Assembly (NCBI RefSeq): GCF_949628215.1
Contig: NC_134280.1
Span: 47,022,621-47,086,620, forward strand
DNA: 64,000 bases
Origin: Phalacrocorax aristotelis
Taxonomy: Eukaryota > Chordata > Aves > Suliformes > Phalacrocoracidae
Direction of reading: 5' to 3'
The translations under genes were made by a program, and so were the position numbers. The notes beneath the pieces are model-generated. The model made no database searches, had not been told where the DNA came from, and saw only the letters and a list, made by a program, of their open reading frames with translations. Below, piece by piece: positions 48,701 to 61,452 of the stretch (its first letter is position 1; every line of letters begins with the position of its first letter).

Positions 48701-50850
48701 TGAAGTTGATGAGAGTCTTTCCACAGACTTCACTGTGCTTAAAGAATCGAGTCTTAAAGAATTATTCTATTAGCAACCCAGTGGAGTAAAATATGGTTGG
48801 GAAAAGTTAAAAGTAGAAGAGAAACCTGAGGAAGTTCTACATGCTGGATTAATAACACTGGGAATAGAACCAAAAAATATTTTCAGTCCTAAGGCATGTA
48901 TTTCAGACACATGTTGCCAGTCATTAAGAGCAATCATTTTAAGACTTTTATGCACTATGCAGAAATCAGTAAATAATTCTGGTGTTGGAAGAGTACCAAG
49001 AGTATTCAGTACTAAAGCTGCTAAATGCAGCAGAATAAAACAAAGTTAACCTGTTGGTCTTCTGGTTGCCCCTTCATGTATATATTCATATGTGTGTAAG
49101 AGTGAGCAAGAAAGCAAAATAAAAAGAGGAATACAAGAGAAATAGCAAAGACTCCACCTCTTCCACTAAATGAAACTCATCATTTTTTATTGACCAACTT
49201 GAAGAAGAAAAATCACTCTTCCTCTTGGACAAAACATATTTGATAATTTAAAACAATATACTTGGAAATATCTGTGAAACATTAAGGACAGCCTGAAACA
49301 GAAAGCTTTCTACTCAGCATCCTGTCAGAGTGATCTGATTCAGTGCTCAAATAAGTTTAAAATAATGGCCTTCAGAAACATTTTATTTGATTTGCGGTAA
49401 TTCCCTTCTCTTTTCAACTCTTTAAAAAACAATAACGTATTGATATAGTTTAATATCCCACAGCTCTAGACAGCTCCAGGCATTCTATGAAACAGTCCTA
49501 ATCCGTAAAATATGGTCGTCTTTCTACAAATCATTACATCCATGAGTAACTTTATGTACATGAGTTATTTGAGGGATTTGCTGGGACTCTTCACATCTCC
49601 TCCCTTATGCATTGGCAGAGTGTGTGCATTAAAGGCACACAGGTAACATTACCTGTCGCTGTAAGGCAAATGCCTAAGTCTGAATACTGCCTCAAATTAA
49701 CAGGCTAGTGGTAGCAAAGGAGTGTAAACAGGGTGTTTCAAATCCACCTGTAGTTTTCATGAAGGTACTGTGACTTTTTAAAATCAAACCCACAATACTG
49801 GTTACAGGGTACAACAGAATTTGTGCAGCAATTAGAAATCCACACTGAAAAGGAAGAACAGAGAAACATACTTTGAAATTATCAAGAGTTGTTGAATGTT
49901 ATGTGTGATACTTGATACCAACTGTATGAAGGATGTAACACCTTTAGAAATGAATTGTATTGTACCAGGGCTATGAGGAGGGCAGCTGGAAGTGGCTTGC
50001 AGGAGTTGCTTTCGAAAGAGAAGAGAGAGGGTTATTTAGTAATGGACTTGGCTGTGAGAGGTGTTTCCCCAAGTCAGTGCCGTAAGCTCTCTGGAGTTGC
50101 TGATCATCATTGATCATTATCATCACGATCATCATCAGATGCTCATCTGCTGATGCAGCATTGCTGAACAATGACAGTGACTGGGAGTGATAGATGCGGG
50201 GGCTCTTAGCACCACTGAAGGATAATTAGGGGAATTGGCAGGGCTGGAGAGAAGAAAGCTGAAATCTACTGTGAGCATAAAGAAGATGAAAACCTGTTGA
50301 GGGGAGGAATATAAGGGCTTCTGTTTCCCGCAAGTAAGGAGGGAATTGAAAGCTCTCTGGTGAAGGTAAGATCTTAGTGTTAGAAGGTGGGGGATAACCT
50401 GAAGGACGACAATTTGACAAAGTTGAGTCTGCTGCCTTGTAGAAATCTTGCCATTTGCAAATGAGGAGCTTTTGGCATGGGAGCAATATAGAGACAAAAT
50501 TATCATCTGGTGTCTGGAAAGGTGGGTGTTACAGAGGTTCATGGCAAACACTGGCAAAGAATACAGTGTAAGGCTGAATGCTGTGACTTTTTAAGATGAC
50601 TTGGAACTTAATCTAAGTTCAACAGTACAACAGTTCAGTGTTAGTTGTGATAATAATTAAAAACAAGGCAATGTACCTTAGAGTGAATCTGTCAACTTCT
50701 TCTAGATATATCATGCCCTAGATGTCACTGCTGAAGTCTGCTTTAAGCAAACCTAGGACCCTAGGTCCTTTCACACTAACATACAGAGCTTCAAGTGGAT
50801 AGGAGTCCCCATGTGGATTGGAGTATGAAATACTGAAAGAAAACACAGGA
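45741..50850. other. Unique sequence with simple repeats, no gene recognised
   Basis: A 15-base A run lies at 46223-46237. A 21-bp phrase (GTCTTATAGTTGTGAGCCCT and one more A) occurs twice, at 47279-47299 and 47318-47338. An ATC/GAT-rich low-complexity tract lies at 50101-50145. A minus-strand frame of 140 codons at 50135-50557 is overlapped by another frame and resembles nothing known. Confidence 0.55.
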
Positions 50851-50945
50851 CGCAAGAATAGTTGTTCTTGGTCAGAACGAAGGATCCTTCTAATCCAGTA
50901 TTGTGCCTCTTATGAGTGGAGGTGGGACAGGGATGCTGGCAGGCA
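50851..50945 (-). repeat. Old amniote MIR/CR1-tail-like relic
   Basis: CAAGAATAGTTGTTCTTGGT, CAGAACGAAGGATCCTTCTA and ATCCAGTATTGTGCCTCTTA resemble the reverse complement of the amniote repeat tail, which on this strand reads AAGAATTGCCATACTGGGTC, then AGACCAAAGGTCCATCTAG, then CCAGTATCCTGTCT. It is diverged and recognised from memory; it is oriented opposite to the relics at 36840 and 61300. Confidence 0.45.
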
Positions 50946-52599
50946 CAGGAGAGCCTAGAGAATACTGGCTGCTGTTGCAGTGTTAAATGAAGTTTCTTTC
51001 AACCCTAGATTAAAGAGGAAAGTCTTTATAACTGTGGCCAGACTTTACTGCTACATATGTGCCTTTCCTTCACTCACATAAAGAAAGTGTACTTGAAGGA
51101 CTTCACTCACACTTCACAAGGCCACGTGTTTATTACCTGGGCATTCATCATCTGACTGATAATTACAATGACTGTTCTTTGTACTTGGATTCTTTAGGGA
51201 TTGGGCTGTAGGTAGAGTACCTTATACTCCTTAGGTGTTTACATCGTATTAATTTCATTGACACTTAGGCAACTAATTAGAAGGTACACACCTGAAAACC
51301 TTTGATAAGGTAGGCCTTTGTCTCTGCAAACAGATGATGTGCTGCTGATAGCATTGCAACAAAGTGAAGCTACAATGTGGATGGTTTTGTACATAAATGT
51401 GGAATTGGACCTCCAGGCTTTTTTTTTTTCATGCCCTACAAAGTAGTCTGTGACTTAACTAAGTTAATTCAAGCTCATAAGGTCCCAGATGTTCACTAGC
51501 CATTTTCAGTTACCAACATCTGTCTCTTTTCAAGACACAATAAGGGTAATATTTTCAAGATGATTACAGAAGAGCACTGTATTTGATACATTTTCAATTT
51601 TTTTCTATACAAGGTACCTATGCATTCTTCTTGACTAGTTAGGGAAACGAAATACTTTCTTGGGGTAGTGTACAGTAAAGATCAATTTTCATGACTATCT
51701 AAATGTCTTTGTCTCTCTCAGTAATACAAATCCTTCTATACTGTATTCTAGTACTCCAGAAGTCCAGACTGAAAAGAAATCTATCTGGAATTTTCTTTTT
51801 GTCTGTTATTTCGGGCTCCAGATAGCAGGAAGAAGTGTATTTTAAGGGGTAGTTTGGCTCTTTGGGTGTGATAAAATATATAAGTCTGCCAAAACACACT
51901 CGATCTAAACCGTAATCCCCCAGGAAGCCTGCAAGACATTGAATTTTATTACTAAAGTGAGTCTACAGCTAAATGGTTTTCTTGCCTCTTAGGTGTTATT
52001 TTCTCACAGTTACACTGAAGAGCAGAACCTGATTTTATAATAAAATTTACTTAGTATGCAAAATTCCAGATGTGGAATCAATGATGATACTTAAACAGAA
52101 TTAAATGGTGATGATGAGTGACAGGTGAGAAATCAGCTCCCTCTTCTAAACCTGGAGTAGCTCCATGAGGCCATTGAATTGTAGGTGCTCATTAATTTCA
52201 AAAATGCCAGTAATTGTGATTTAAACATGGATCAAGGATGAGTTTGTTTAGGGAAAATATCCTTTTCTAAATACTCAGCACTAAGAAAAACAGTCTTTTA
52301 AAAAGTAATTTAAATAGCAGGTTTTAAAAAATGCAATACATGAGCTTTTTGGGAAAGAACTACTCAGTGTTTCTTTTTCAAAGAGCGTATTGTCTGTATG
52401 ATTGATGTAGTTGACAGCCTGTGTGAGCTGTGACCCCAGTGGCCGATTCACAGCAAGATGCAGATGGGTTAGTATGGATTGGTAGGGAGGTAGATACAGT
52501 GTTATGGGTTCTGTCACGAGGAAAACAGAATCAACTTGAAGAATTTTTACTGTATCTTATTGCTAATTAACACAAATGTCTAAGTGTTTATTTGAGTAT
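50946..52599. other. Unique noncoding sequence, no gene recognised
   Basis: AT-rich DNA without recognisable features apart from a short T run near 51419-51429. Open frames are under 80 codons. Confidence 0.55.
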
Positions 52600-53050
52600 T
52601 CAGAAAGAAGGAAAATGCGCGCAATGAAACAAACCCTGAGGAAAAGACCTTTCCCCCACCTTGCTCAGGCTCAGCTTAAGTCAAATGCCTCTCCTCCCCA
52701 CTTCCTAGGCTCAGCTTCCCTCAATTTTTGCCACCTGTTACACCCAGTGCACCCCAATTCCATTGGGGAGGCGATGGGTGGTGCAAGGGGCTGGGGTCAG
52801 TGCAGAACTGTTTCTATCTGCTGTTCTTGGGTCACCTGTGGCTGTAGTCCCTCAGGGAATTCCCTCCCCCAGTGTGGGTCACCCACTGTTGAGGTTTTAG
52901 AGCTTGATGAGTTTCTTAGACTGGCATCGTAGCCATCTGGAATTGGTTGTGACTGGCCCAGGGCAGTTCATGCCTTCCTCCCATACTGGGCGCCACTGCA
53001 GCTCTTTCTGCTTAAACCAGTTCAAGCCCAATACACTTTTCTAAACTTTA
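52600..53050 (+). repeat. Probable degraded avian interspersed repeat (LTR-like)
   Basis: Base composition is clearly more GC-rich than the flanks. Phrases such as CCATTGGGGAGGCGATGGGT, CAGTGCAGAACTGTTTCTAT, GTAGTCCCTCAGGGAATTCC and CCCCAGTGTGGGTC look like a dispersed avian repeat I recall with short degenerate units ending in GTGGGTCC. No clear terminal repeats or target duplication were found. Orientation and borders are guesses. A plus-strand frame of 118 codons over it has no recognisable domain. Confidence 0.4.
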
Positions 53051-56000
53051 ACAGGAGCTGTCAACTTTTTCTTATTTTTTTTTAAAAGCAATCTGATAGA
53101 ATTTCAGATAATTTAATTAGGAAATTAAATCCCCACTACAAAATGGGTAATGTTGTGTCCTAAAAGCTGACTCTGTCATACCTGAGACAGGAGGGCTAGT
53201 GGCTCTGAATTGGTGTGAGAGCTCTTCACGCAGCTTGTGGATACAGCAGCAGAAAGTTTCAGTGACTTGCTAATAGTGAGATTCTCTTTGCATCAGGGCT
53301 TGGAAAGGCATTTGGGACAGGTGTGTAGTGGGAGGTCCCACCTCTTTGATGGATACAGGTAAGATAATATGTTGTTAGAGATTTTATTTTTTTTTTGAGA
53401 GTGAGAATGGTGGAAGTCATAACTGCAGCTCAGATGGTAACGTCTACTCTGAAGATTTGGTTCCCTTTAGTTCTTTCTCATTTCTTTTCCAAAACTTCTA
53501 CTTGGGCTGCATTGTCCATTGCAAAAGTGAACTTGGACACAAAACCTGAAATCCTAACGAAGGCAAAGGGATGCAGGGTATTTATATTGCTGTAGGCAGT
53601 TTAAGTAGATGAGAGGATATGTGGGGATGAAGCCGATTTGTAGTTAACTTTCGTGTAAAGTCTACACCATGTACAATTCCAAGAAGTTTGTTGCATCTGT
53701 GAATATATGTGATTCCCCCCCCCCCCCCCCCGATTAAGATGTAGTCATTATTGTGCTCAGTTGAACAATAGCAGCTTTTCACTTTTGAGGGCAGCTTTTT
53801 ATTTTTATACTGGGGGAAAAAATCTGTCACCTAACTCTCACTGAGACTTCAGCCTGTTCATTACTCATAAAGAGCTTGGAGAGGTTAGGATCAAGGTCAG
53901 TATGTGTGAGGCAACAGCTTGCTGAAATGGATCTTTTAAAAGCCTGAGGTTAAACAATATTTTTCTTCTGTGAAATTATATAAGCATATTTCTCCTATTA
54001 ATGAGAAACACAATCTTTCTGAAGTTGAATTTTCTCATCCGAGCATATAGGGCTGCTTTTCCCCCCTTTCCCCCCACCCCCTGCCCCAAGTTGTTATCCC
54101 ACTTTTTGAGAGTTATACAAAGATTTTTGTCTTCGTTTTGCAGCATGTGACAATGAACAAACACCCTTACTTCGGTTACAGATCATCAAAAGAAATAGTA
54201 ATACCTTTGCATTCAGGGTTATTCTTCAATGAAGTCCTTTGATCTGTAAAATCAAACACATTCCTTCCCTCAATATCTGTATGAAACCCTCTAACAGCCT
54301 TAAGTTTTCCTAAATTACACTGATTTCCACAGCAACATTTTGATTATGAAACTTCTTCTGAAAAAAAATCTTGACCTAAGATAACATCTTTTCAAAGAAA
54401 ATTTGCCCCCAGTGCTGTGCAGGCAGCTGAGATACAGGACTCATGTATACACAGCTGTATTGTGGCTTAGCAGATGACAATGGATGCAAAATAAATTCTT
54501 TTAGCTTAACTCTCAGTAGAAGAGATTTAGGTTGAGGAATTTTACTTTTCATTTACAGTGGGTTAAAGTATTTCTGCTCAGCTGTACTCACCCTCAGTAC
54601 AAGATTGTTCACTAATGTACTATTATTTTGTCCAGTTTCGTTTAAAGTGAGACCTATGCTGACTTACACTATTTCCTCTGAATGACATTTCCAAAGCTGA
54701 AAATGATCTAATTATCATACATATTTTGTGCTTTACAATCTAAACTTTTATTTACCTTAATTTCATCTAACAATTCTTAGTGAAAACTTCTTTATGATGT
54801 TAAATAACTTTTAGCTCCTGAATAGAAGTTAGTCTATATTTACTTTGTTTCTATGGTACATACGCCTCCAAGACCTGTGTTTTCTGCCAGCCTCCTGTTT
54901 CCATCTAATGGATCTAAATCGGGTTTAAATTTGAGAAGGTTTTATCTTCTTACTCCTGAATTAGTGAAGACAATTTAGCAAATATTCTTTCTCTCACGCA
55001 AATTATTTGCTATTTGAGTTAAACTGTGAGTAGCTTCTATCTATTTGGTCTTGAGCCAAAGTCCTGTAACAAACTCACAGTGGTAGTAACTGGGCAACCA
55101 GTGAACCCCAGTGAGTCTTAGAATGGATATGACTTGTTTTTTGATGAACGTTATTATGTGGAGTAGTGTGCTATGGAAGGAGATGAGTTATTCTAAATAA
55201 GGATGTATTCCTGAAAAGTTTCCTCTGAGATCATTGCTTCCTTTCTTGTACTGTAACTTTGAAGTCTTTAATTGTGCTTTGTCTCGTGCTTTATCCTTCA
55301 GCCTTCTGTTCATGTGAAACCTGGATTTTTTTCCTTTGGGCTTCATTTTTAGTCACAAGTTATCAAACTTGCTGATTTACTAGGTGCTTCCCCATCTTGC
55401 CCTGCCCTGCATTTTCCTCTTTGATTTTTCTGTCCTACCCTACCACTCCAAGCAATACTCTAGTGTATTTTGTGTATTTTCATTCAAAGATGTCATTACT
55501 CTTCTTTCCCAGAATCTGTAGAGCAGTTTTTCTGTAACAGCTTCTTCCTTCCCACCCCTGCTCTCTTTTCTTTCTTTCTCTCACCCATGGCAGAAGGAAC
55601 AAGCTCACTACAATGGCAGCTAATAGAGGTCACTCATATCCAATTTCGTCGGTTTTCATTACATCTCCAAAATATATTTGGTGAACCTCTTGAGGTTCTC
55701 TTAACTGTGCTTTCAGTAATTGCAGCAGACTCCAGGGCACACAGGTGATTGAGGTGGAAATGGAATGTGAGTCTGTGTATTGATCACAGTACAGGGAAAC
55801 CTTTGTCTCTGGACCATCCAGGCCAAGTAGGCCAAAAATTGTCAAGCGGTGGAAGACATCACATTCCTGCTCTAGGACTCACAAAGAACACAGAGATAGC
55901 ATTAACAAGAACATGCAATTAACTTTTTTAAACACTGTTCTCTAGGGTAAAACTTTCAAGAAATATTGTTTTCTCATGGTTGGCACCAACAGTCATTGGA

Positions 56001-59000
56001 CCTCTCAGTCTTTAGAGGAAGCTTATCTATTTGTGATGCAATGTGGGTAGCAGGATATTTCCTGTAGAGAGATTGCAGATTAACCCTTGTTAACAATCTG
56101 CTAACACCAAACCTATGCACCTGCATGAAAGGTATCTATGGTTGAGCTGGTCACTCAAGCACTCCTGAGCCCCCGGAGGGTCTGATCTCCTTCTTCTAAA
56201 AGTAGATACCGAAAATGGAACAGATGACGGGTGCCCTGAGGTATCAACTCTTTTTAACAGCAACTATAAAACAAGACTGAATGGACAAGTTCACATGTAG
56301 ATGTATGACCACAAGTGAAAAAACTGCTGTCTCTAAGGACAGTTAAATGCTATTTGTTCTGACACCAATAAGAAAGATGCATCTGTAAGTATCATAGTGT
56401 TATTAAAATTACTATTGCTAAAGCATGTACTTGAAAGTGCTGCACTGGTTGGAGCGCACCACTTCAGCTTGAAATCTGAAACAATCTGCTATTTGCATGT
56501 ATCACTTTAAAATTTAGCACAAGAAAAGCTAATCTTTTGCTGTCTGCTGCCCGTGGTGATATGTAGGTGTAGGTAAGAAGAGTCAAGGAAATTCTTGTAT
56601 AGAAAATGCTTCATTGCACATGAGGGACATGGATGTAGTGGCTGATAAAAAATGTTTAACAGGAAAATAAGTTGTCTAAGCCTGTAACAGCCTCTATCAG
56701 CATATGCATTTTTGAGATAATAGAACTCAGTGCTCATGCAGTGGCTCTTTACAGCATTAACTTTGAGATCTATTGAGCTATGGAACTGTCTCCCGTGAAA
56801 AGTAATGGATACTCTATTGCTCAGACTTTTAAAGTCAGACTGCAAGCTGGTGAACATACATTAGAGAGCAGTAACTGAGAGGTGAACTTGGTTGAGATAA
56901 TAGACCTCTTCCATTTCTGAATTTCATGAGGTAACTGCCAAGGTAACAATCAAATTCCTCGATAAGCCTAAACATGTAACTAGATTTTCTAAGTTTTCCC
57001 CATTAATGTGCCAACTTCCTTCTTCATGGAGCACACTAACACTTGAAGTCTTGCAAGTGCAGTTTTAGAGAAGGTTTAATTAATACCTATTCCAACAGAT
57101 GTATTAGCGTAGCCACCTCTGTTTTAAGGCTAATGTAGCTTTTATTTTGCATCTTCTGCAGTGGCTCCAGATCTCTTGGGCTCTTGCAAGCCTTTCTCCC
57201 CATTGTGAAGTGCAATATCTTATTTCAGGCCTAGCTTAGGTTAAGTTAGAAAGTATTAAAATACCATATTTCAACATGACATTCGTACATGGAAGGGGCA
57301 GGCTCACTATCACAGGACTCTTCTGAATATAGGTAAAACTCAGAAAGGCTCAAGTTTTTTTGTACTTCTTGTGAATCCTGAAATTAGGGGGTTTTTTTAA
57401 TTGTTCCCCTTGTTTTGATTCACTATACATTATTTTTGCATGCAAACAATTCTTAATGATTGATCTGTCTGGTTGCAACTTTGTAAATATTGTAAAACAA
57501 CTTTCCAAAATACTGCACAGTTGTAAACATATGAGAAGGCATTTTAACCTCTCCTGATGATCTTGGTAGTTGGCTAAAGTCACCTGCAGAGTGTTCAGAT
57601 AAACATAGAAAGCATACCTTTTTGCTAAAATAAAGCTAATTTTACCTTCATCATGATATTTTTCCTCCTTTAGCAATGTCTATCCCAGTACTGAGTATCA
57701 AGCTGGTTTGCTGAATTACTGCACACAGAAGTGAGACTTGAAAGAAAATCAGGAGGTGAGACTGGAAGGAAAATGGCAGTCTCTCAAGAGCAGGAATATT
57801 GATGAAACATCCCTCAGGCATTCTTAACTGCAGTCAGTAAAACTTGAGTCAGTGTAAATAATAAACTGCTGATGGGCACAAGGGGTACAGAGAGGATCAT
57901 CAAAGCTCCTGGAGTATTTAAAGCACCTGAGACTCAAAATACTGGTTTAAGATATATGTAGTAATCACAGCTTCTGATTTTTCCTTCTGTTTTCTTAATT
58001 TTTTTTTACCTGAATATGTTAATTTAAAGGTTAAGAGATTTATGACCAGTTAGAAAAAAATCAAATTAAAATCTCCTCACTGCTTAGAAAAGAAAAATCT
58101 TCTAGGGAACTGAGATGTAATAGTTGCACTTTTTTTGCTAGCAGTGCTTCTTCAGTATAGGATAAATCAGTCCAAGGTATTTAGTTTTACTTTAGTAACT
58201 TTTATCTTGTTTCTTAAACAGTGATGCAATGTTTAAGGCTGCCTGTATACTTCAACACTCCAGCTGTTTTTAGTAAGTGCTCAGTGGTGTGAGAGTAAAA
58301 TCCAGACAAACAATATGACTAATTCTGCTTTTGATAAGACACCACACCCTTTAATTCTTGCACCCATGTCTCTGCAGAGTGGAAGAGATAATATCACAGA
58401 AAAATGCAAGCAGATGTAAGAAGAATGGTCATATTAACTCAAGCTGAGGATCTGTGTGTGGGAGTATTCTGTTTGCAAGAATACTCCTGTCCTTCTCCTG
58501 TCTCTTGAATACAGAGGAAAAAATATAATTGCCTTTGGTGGGGGGTAGTGATGAGGGAGCAGGTCTATATCAGAATATAACACCTAGGTAGGATTTTGGG
58601 GTTTGGAGCCTGTAGGTGTGGTTTTCTGATTGGTTTTGTTGGTTTTGTTTCTTTTTTTTTTTAAATGATGATGAGCTGTAAGCTTTTGGTTTTGACACTT
58701 TCAAAATAAGGCTTTAAACTTTTCTCTTTTTTTTCCTTTCCCAAATGAAAAGTTAAGGAAATGTACATTTTATTTTAACTTCTAACTTTTGATCTAATTG
58801 GGTTTTCTCCTAAGTCAGGTATAAGGTTTGGAAAACAGGTTTTCAAATAAGAGAAGCCAAGTAGCACAAAATCAAGATGATTATGATTTGTATTTCAGCA
58901 TTGTAGGATTCATTTGAAATCACAGACTCGAGGCACTGAATTAGAGGAAATTTTTAGGCAGAAGCCTGGAATCTGTTGGTAAGTCTCTGTTGGAACTAAA

Positions 59001-61299
59001 AATATCTACAGTGAAAACTGCTCAATTTGCCAAAGAAGTTGGTTTAAAAAAAAACCAAGAAACACAAACAAACAAACAACCTGCCACTGTATCACATGCC
59101 TATCTCTACTGTATTTCTCAGAAGCTGAGGAACTCACTCGTACTGCACACTAGACTATGACTGTGAGTTTTAAGATGTAAAGAGCATGAAGAATCTTTTT
59201 GCTGTAGTAATGCTGCTATACTCTCTCCCTGGAGAAGAGACGTTCAGGATGAAATTATTATTACTGTTACTCATATGCCTATTGCAACAGGAACAGATAG
59301 ACCCTGGCCCTATACTTTCTACAAAATGCTCAGCACAGTAGAAATCTGTTTACCATTTGTCTTGAAGATGAATTTTGGAAACATTTCAGGAGTTTGCCAG
59401 TAGTTAATTTTGCCCCTCCTCCAGATAATATGTTATCTTGCTTGCCTGCTTTTCCACTTTCTTTCACTGTTTGTCTTCTGAAAATCTTTGTGGTTATGAT
59501 AAGGCTTTACAGCTCCTGGGAGAAAGGTTTATTGAAGAGCTATCAGAGTGCTCTTAGCATTGTACGGTTCAGCTGTGAGGGTACCTCAGCCAAACAGTGG
59601 CAGTGGGTGCTGGGCTTCCGTAGGAACTGCGGCCACTGCCCTCTAACAGAGGCAGCAGAAGCCGACATGTACTGCTTCAGAGTCCCTGCAGTTTGTAGGT
59701 TAGTGTATGAATTTACACCACCCATTAATCCTGGCTTTAAATTGGGACTGGGCCGATGAAAGTGATGGCTGAGAAACTGGTATGTATTTGCTTCTGATGA
59801 TTGCTAGTAGGGTGTTAATCTGGGTAGTGCAGACAGCTGGCAGTACTAACTCCTCAAACTTCGTCAGCCAGAGGTGCCTGTTTGCACCTGGTGACAGCCT
59901 TAGACTGTTTATATGAGCCTCTCAGATCATATTTCACCCCGCTACGGTCTTGCTAATAGCTTTCTCAGCATGGAAATTGTAGTCTTAAATACAACTTTTC
60001 CTTAATAAAGAAGATGCTGAAAATTAAGTGGGAGCAAGGGGTCTGGGCTGACAAATAGCATATGGATTTGGGGTTCATGAAATCAGAACAGGTTAACATA
60101 ATAGAAACCAAGTGAAACGCTAAAAAAACCTTTGAGGAACTTTGGAAGATTTGTGTGTGTGCATGTGTGCCAGGTCAGTGTTTTCTTTACTGAGGACTTT
60201 GCTGAACGATAAGCTCATGTGCTTAACTTGTGCTGAATTTCAGAAGTTGTTTTCAGAGGTGTGGTATTACCTGACAGGTCATGAAGTTCAGCTGAGTTAG
60301 GTGAGGGCCAGAGTGAGAGGCAGTTGAAGTAAGGTTTAGGGTTTTGTGGGGGGGGGGACAGGGAGTGGTATATCTGCCTGGTTCATATTGTTTTGTAAAC
60401 TGCCTTTGTTTTAAGCATGTGGGAATATGAACAAAGAGTCTCGTAAGACGGTAGTAGTCAGAGGAGTGATGAGATGTTTTGTGCTGCCCCCTGGGGGAAA
60501 CACCCCAAAACCAATCAACCCGTAGAAGTGCAAAGGATGGTTTGGTCCTTTTGATTAACATGAAGGTAATTAACAGGTGGTATGGTTTTAACACAGATAT
60601 AAGGACAGATGAGGTAGAGACAGAGGTCTTTGCCTGCACCCTTGGGGTTATGGTGAGTAATACCTGGAAGACACTACTAACAGTAACTTATTCTTGCACA
60701 ACGCTTACATTTTTTTCCCCTCTTTAACATGTACTCTGTGTCATGGAAATGAGAATGCAAGTCAGTTTAATTCTTTTTGCTTTTGTTGCAGTCCCATGGG
60801 TGTAAACATTACATGTGTGAATTGGTTGAACTGTCTTTGGTGTAATCTGTTTTTTATGTATTCAAGAGATTCTGAATGCACCTAGAAAAACAACCTAAGG
60901 TGGTAGAAAAGACTGTCCATGGTGGACTTTGGTCTAGATATGAGGTCTGTCTTACGAAAGCTGAGCTGACCAGTTAGAACTGTAAATGTTTTGTCACTGA
61001 AAAAGTTAATATTCTGAGAGTAGCCAAATTACTTGTGCCACAGTCTTAGAAAGTAGAACATAAACTGTTAGCTTACAGAAAGTATCAATGTCATGCTATA
61101 AGCTTGTGGCATGCCTGTGGCATTCTGGACACTGCACGGGGTGGAAAAGTCAATGTGAAGGACAGTTAAATACATCAGGGCTTCTCAGTGTGAAGAAATG
61201 AGACCAGGCAGGGTATGACAGAAGACTACGAAGCTGTGAGTGGTATACCCAAGTGCGCAGAGCGTTCTTGTCTCTAACCTTGCAGTTCTTTATGGCACA
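53051..61299. other. Long unique noncoding stretch, no gene recognised
   Basis: About 8.2 kb with no named repeat family. It holds a run of 17 C at 53715-53731 and a run of ten G at 60348-60357. The open frame at 59394-59759 (121 codons) has no recognisable motif. Regulatory or conserved noncoding DNA cannot be judged without comparison to other birds. Confidence 0.5.
53715..53731 (+). repeat. Homopolymer run of 17 C
   Basis: Seventeen consecutive C follow GTGATT and precede GATTAAGATG. The minus strand has the matching G run, which could form a quadruplex. Such runs are length-unstable and hard to sequence, so the exact count is unreliable. Confidence 0.95.
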
Positions 61300-61452
61300 G
61301 ATAATTAAAGGCTGGGACAGTGCATTTGGAAAATACCACTATTTGTTTTCCTCGATCTTATGGTTGTCTGTGACAGCAACCAACAGAGGCAAAATTTTGG
61401 CTAGATGGACCTTCAGTATAAGCTACTATGGCTGCTCATGTTCCTATGTGGA
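61300..61452 (+). repeat. Old amniote MIR/CR1-tail-like relic
   Basis: TTTTGGCTAGATGGACCTTC, then TATAAGCTACTATGGCTGCT and CATGTTCCTATGTG match closely the tail phrase GGCTAGATGGACCTTTGGTC, ACCCAGTATGGC and CTTATGTTCCTATG found in amniote genomes. The better half is 61396-61452; the upstream border is approximate. Confidence 0.5.

Noticed and set aside
50135..50557. 140-codon minus-strand frame
   Set aside because: Overlaps another minus-strand frame over most of its length, runs into an ATC-rich low-complexity tract, and resembles no family.
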